Part shown: positions 5,982 through 9,960 of the stretch, piece after piece | Numbering within the stretch: position 1 is the first letter of the stretch | How the letters are laid out: each line of letters begins with the position of its first letter | Origin: an uncultured Chloroflexota bacterium | GTDB taxonomy: Bacteria > Chloroflexota > Limnocylindria > Limnocylindrales > CSP1-4 | Direction of reading: 5' to 3' | Assembly (NCBI GenBank): GCA_903930745.1 | Contig: CAIYZX010000259.1 | Location: 1-9,960, forward strand | DNA: 9,960 bases | Position numbers and translations under genes: made by a program | The notes under the pieces: generated by a model | Told to the model about the DNA's origin: nothing | Seen by the model: only the letters and a program-made list of their open reading frames with translations | The model's database searches: none

Positions 5982-6001
5982 CCCGGCGAGGCAGCGCCGG
6001 G
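5982..6001 (+). other. Perfect hairpin in the kinase 5' leader
   Basis: CCCGGCG (5982-5988) and CGCCGGG (5995-6001) pair perfectly around a six-base loop AGGCAG. It begins about ten bases after the predicted transcription start and has no T tract, so it is more likely an mRNA-stabilising or regulatory stem than a terminator. Confidence 0.35.
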
Positions 6002-6029
6002 TACGCCATCGCGCACCGGGGGCACGCGA

Positions 6030-6049
6030 ATGACGATGACGGAGATCGG

Positions 6050-6053
<4 letters not shown>
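6030..6053 (+). other. Possible seven-codon leader ORF overlapping the kinase start
   Basis: ATG 6030 opens MTMTEIG and stops with TGA at 6051-6053, overlapping the TTG start of the kinase as TTGA. A second ATG in the same mini-frame is at 6036. The arrangement could couple kinase initiation to translation of the mini-ORF. Its length makes chance occurrence quite possible. Confidence 0.2.
6041..6044 (+). promoter_or_regulatory. Shine-Dalgarno deciding the TTG start at 6050
   Basis: GGAG is followed by five bases and then TTG 6050. The frame is open upstream to 5915 but contains no ATG, GTG or TTG before 6050, and the promoter at 5936-5965 lies just upstream, so TTG is the best available start. 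Confidence 0.5.
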
Positions 6054-9010
<2,957 letters not shown>

Positions 9011-9014
9011 GCTG

Positions 9015-9040
9015 ACCCGGGCCCGGCGACGGGCCCGGGT
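9015..9040. terminator. Perfect 10-bp hairpin between convergent genes
   Basis: ACCCGGGCCC (9015-9024) and GGGCCCGGGT (9031-9040) are perfect inverted repeats around loop GGCGAC, starting five bases after the kinase stop. There is no T tract on either strand. It may act as a bidirectional stop or 3'-end stabiliser for the convergent kinase and minus-strand genes. Terminators without a U tract are proposed in high-GC bacteria but are less certain. Confidence 0.45.
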
Positions 9041-9050
9041 CCGGGCCCTG

Positions 9051-9070
9051 TGCGAGCGGGTGCGAGCGGG
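9051..9070. repeat. Two perfect tandem copies of a 10-base unit
   Basis: TGCGAGCGGG occurs at 9051-9060 and again at 9061-9070 with no gap. It lies in the short convergent intergenic region directly before the TCA (stop on the minus strand) at 9073. Probably slippage-derived; no function is visible. Confidence 0.6.
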
Positions 9071-9072
9071 CC

Positions 9073-9300
9073 TCAGGCCCGGATGCGCCGCCGGCTCATC
9101 TCGCCCTCGATCTGGCGCTCCGCCTCAACGTAGCGGTCGATCTGCTCGCGGAGCTGGTTGGCCTCCGGCGTGTAGAGGTGGACCTGCTGCTGGAGGATGT
9201 AGCTCAGACGACGCGCCGTCATGCGGACGTGGTCCAGGTTCTTCATCAGGACCAGTGGGTCCATGGAGGCAAGGTCGGACGGGTGGTACATCTCGTTCAT
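9073..9300 (-). CDS. Small helical 75-aa hypothetical protein
   Basis: I do not recognise a family. From ATG 9300 the product is charged and almost wholly helical in appearance. The start is Met-rich (MNEMYHPSDLASMDP), then comes an amphipathic segment at 18-45 (LMKNLDHVRMTARRL, YILQQQV). PEANQLREQIDRYVEAERQIEGE at about 45-67 could form a short coiled coil, ending in a basic RRRIRA tail. There is no membrane span. GGTGG lies four bases upstream as a modest Shine-Dalgarno. A longer in-frame start at 9522 overlaps the methyltransferase gene and gives Arg/Gly/Ala-rich non-coding-looking sequence, so it is rejected. The gene is on the same strand as the methyltransferase and 77 bases after its stop, so they may be co-transcribed, but a candidate -10 right before it could give it its own message. 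Confidence 0.68.
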   Translation of the reverse strand: MNEMYHPSDLASMDPLVLMKNLDHVRMTARRLSYILQQQVHLYTPEANQLREQIDRYVEAERQIEGEMSRRRIRA

Positions 9301-9309
9301 CGGGCCACC

Positions 9310-9315
9310 ATCGTA
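9310..9315 (-). promoter_or_regulatory. Candidate -10 element of the 75-aa gene
   Basis: On the minus strand TACGAT fits TAnnnT and lies ten bases before ATG 9300, which would give a leaderless or nearly leaderless message. It shares the core GTACGAT with the palindrome at 1801-1810. No -35 match is seen, so support is weak. Confidence 0.2.
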
Positions 9316-9377
9316 CGCCAGACGACGGGGTGGGGGAGCGGTCCTTTTGTCGCTCGTGACAGGGTCCGGTGCGACCG

Positions 9378-9960
9378 TCAGAGGGAGCGGAGGTGCTCCG
9401 GCGGCCAGGTCCAGTCCACCGGCAGATCGGCGGCGCCAAGCGCGCGCCTGCGCCCCATCTCCGTGGCGCCCAGGACAAGGATCGCGTCCGTCTTGGTGGC
9501 GCGCCCCGCCTCCTCGCCCCACAGGCGGGTCATCTTGCGGTTCGCTGACACCTCGTCGCGGACGATGCCCGCGAGGCTGAACCCGGCAGGCGCCGCGGCC
9601 TCCTCCCAGGCCCGTTCGGCGAGGCCCAGGCCGTCATCGGACGGCTTGCCGCGGTCCATCTCCACGTCGCCGATGACCAGGATCACCACGCCGTCATCGG
9701 TCACCGCGCCGCGCAGGTCCACCAGCACGTCGCGCAGGAATGCGAGGTACGGCTCGGAGCGGTGGGCGTCGTCCAGCGTCGCGTCGATGGCCCGGGCGTC
9801 GAAGCCCAGCAGCCAGGTCCGCAGCCAGTTGTAGTAGCCGTACTTGAGCACGCGCAGGTACGGCGGCGAGGTCACCACGAGCCGGGCGCGGTCCGGGAGG
9901 CCGCGGGCCTTGAGCGCCGCGCGGGCGCGGGTGCCGGCCGTCCGGGCGTCGCCCAGGAGC
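9378..9960 (-). CDS. DNA methyltransferase (TSPPY type), N-terminus cut by window edge
   Basis: 193 residues are visible in an open frame entering from the right edge. The key mark is TSPPY at visible residues 30-34, the catalytic motif IV of amino methyltransferases that modify adenine-N6 or cytosine-N4 in DNA. It is preceded by LLGDAR (1-6) and a strand RARLVV. It is followed by LKYGYYNWLRTWLLG (38-52), which in this family packs behind the active site, and by DDGVVILVIGDVEM, a later core strand. No FxGxG SAM-binding motif follows TSPPY, so motif I must lie upstream, outside the window. The initiation codon is not visible; the GTG codons just before TSPPY are internal. No restriction endonuclease or specificity subunit is in the window. 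It could be an orphan regulatory methylase or part of a restriction-modification system extending to the right. The 75-aa gene follows 77 bases downstream on the same strand. Confidence 0.88.
   Translation of the reverse strand, partial: LLGDARTAGTRARAALKARGLPDRARLVVTSPPYLRVLKYGYYNWLRTWLLGFDARAIDATLDDAHRSEPYLAFLRDVLVDLRGAVTDDGVVILVIGDVEMDRGKPSDDGLGLAERAWEEAAAPAGFSLAGIVRDEVSANRKMTRLWGEEAGRATKTDAILVLGATEMGRRRALGAADLPVDWTWPPEHLRSL

Noticed and set aside
9341..9366. A terminator at TGTC-GCTCGT-GACA between the methyltransferase and the 75-aa gene.
   Set aside because: The stem is only four pairs, and on the minus strand, where it would have to act, it is followed by AAAA rather than a T tract.

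Overview
The window is uniformly GC-rich, with NNC/NNG codon use, GTG and TTG starts, and a tRNA whose CCA end is encoded. It fits a high-GC bacterium such as an uncultured Chloroflexota (Limnocylindria-like) or an actinobacterium. This is a style judgement; no taxonomic marker gene is present. I see no transposase, CRISPR array, rRNA or phage gene, and codon style does not shift across the window, so this looks like chromosomal backbone rather than an island.

Layout from left to right. (1) 1-1667, minus strand: a large exported or membrane-anchored protein with a GATase-like segment, cut by the left edge. (2) 1668-1904: a divergent promoter region with two adjacent palindromes. (3) 1905-2771, plus: an alpha/beta-hydrolase-fold protein whose nucleophile-elbow serine is glycine. 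(4) 2857-2933, plus: tRNA-Glu(CTC) with a candidate promoter and a good intrinsic terminator. (5) 3040-5246, plus: a two-gene operon overlapping by ATGA. It encodes a DUF1611-family P-loop protein (DgcN-like) and an enolase-superfamily epimerase/racemase (DgcA-like), a pairing known from D-glutamate catabolism. (6) 5247-5593: a long intergenic stretch with DnaA-box-like sequences and a strongly foldable leader. (7) 5594-5914, plus: a 106-aa hypothetical protein. (8) 6050-9010, plus: a 986-aa hybrid sensor histidine kinase (multi-pass membrane sensor, two PAS, HisKA, HATPase_c, receiver) behind a near-consensus promoter. (9) 9011-9072: a convergent intergenic region with a perfect 10-bp hairpin. 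(10) 9073-9300, minus: a 75-aa helical hypothetical protein. (11) 9378-9960, minus: the C-terminal part of a TSPPY-type DNA methyltransferase, cut by the right edge.

Functional links: only the dgcN-dgcA-like pair is a convincing operon. In the characterised pathway DgcN N-acetylates D-glutamate, DgcA converts N-acetyl-D-Glu to N-acetyl-L-Glu, and a deacetylase elsewhere releases L-Glu. The kinase carries its own receiver but has no partner regulator here. The methyltransferase has no restriction gene in view. Nothing in the window is clearly a new defence or mobile system. The best leads are the serine-less hydrolase, the unresolved specificity of the epimerase operon, and the structured leader before the 106-aa gene.
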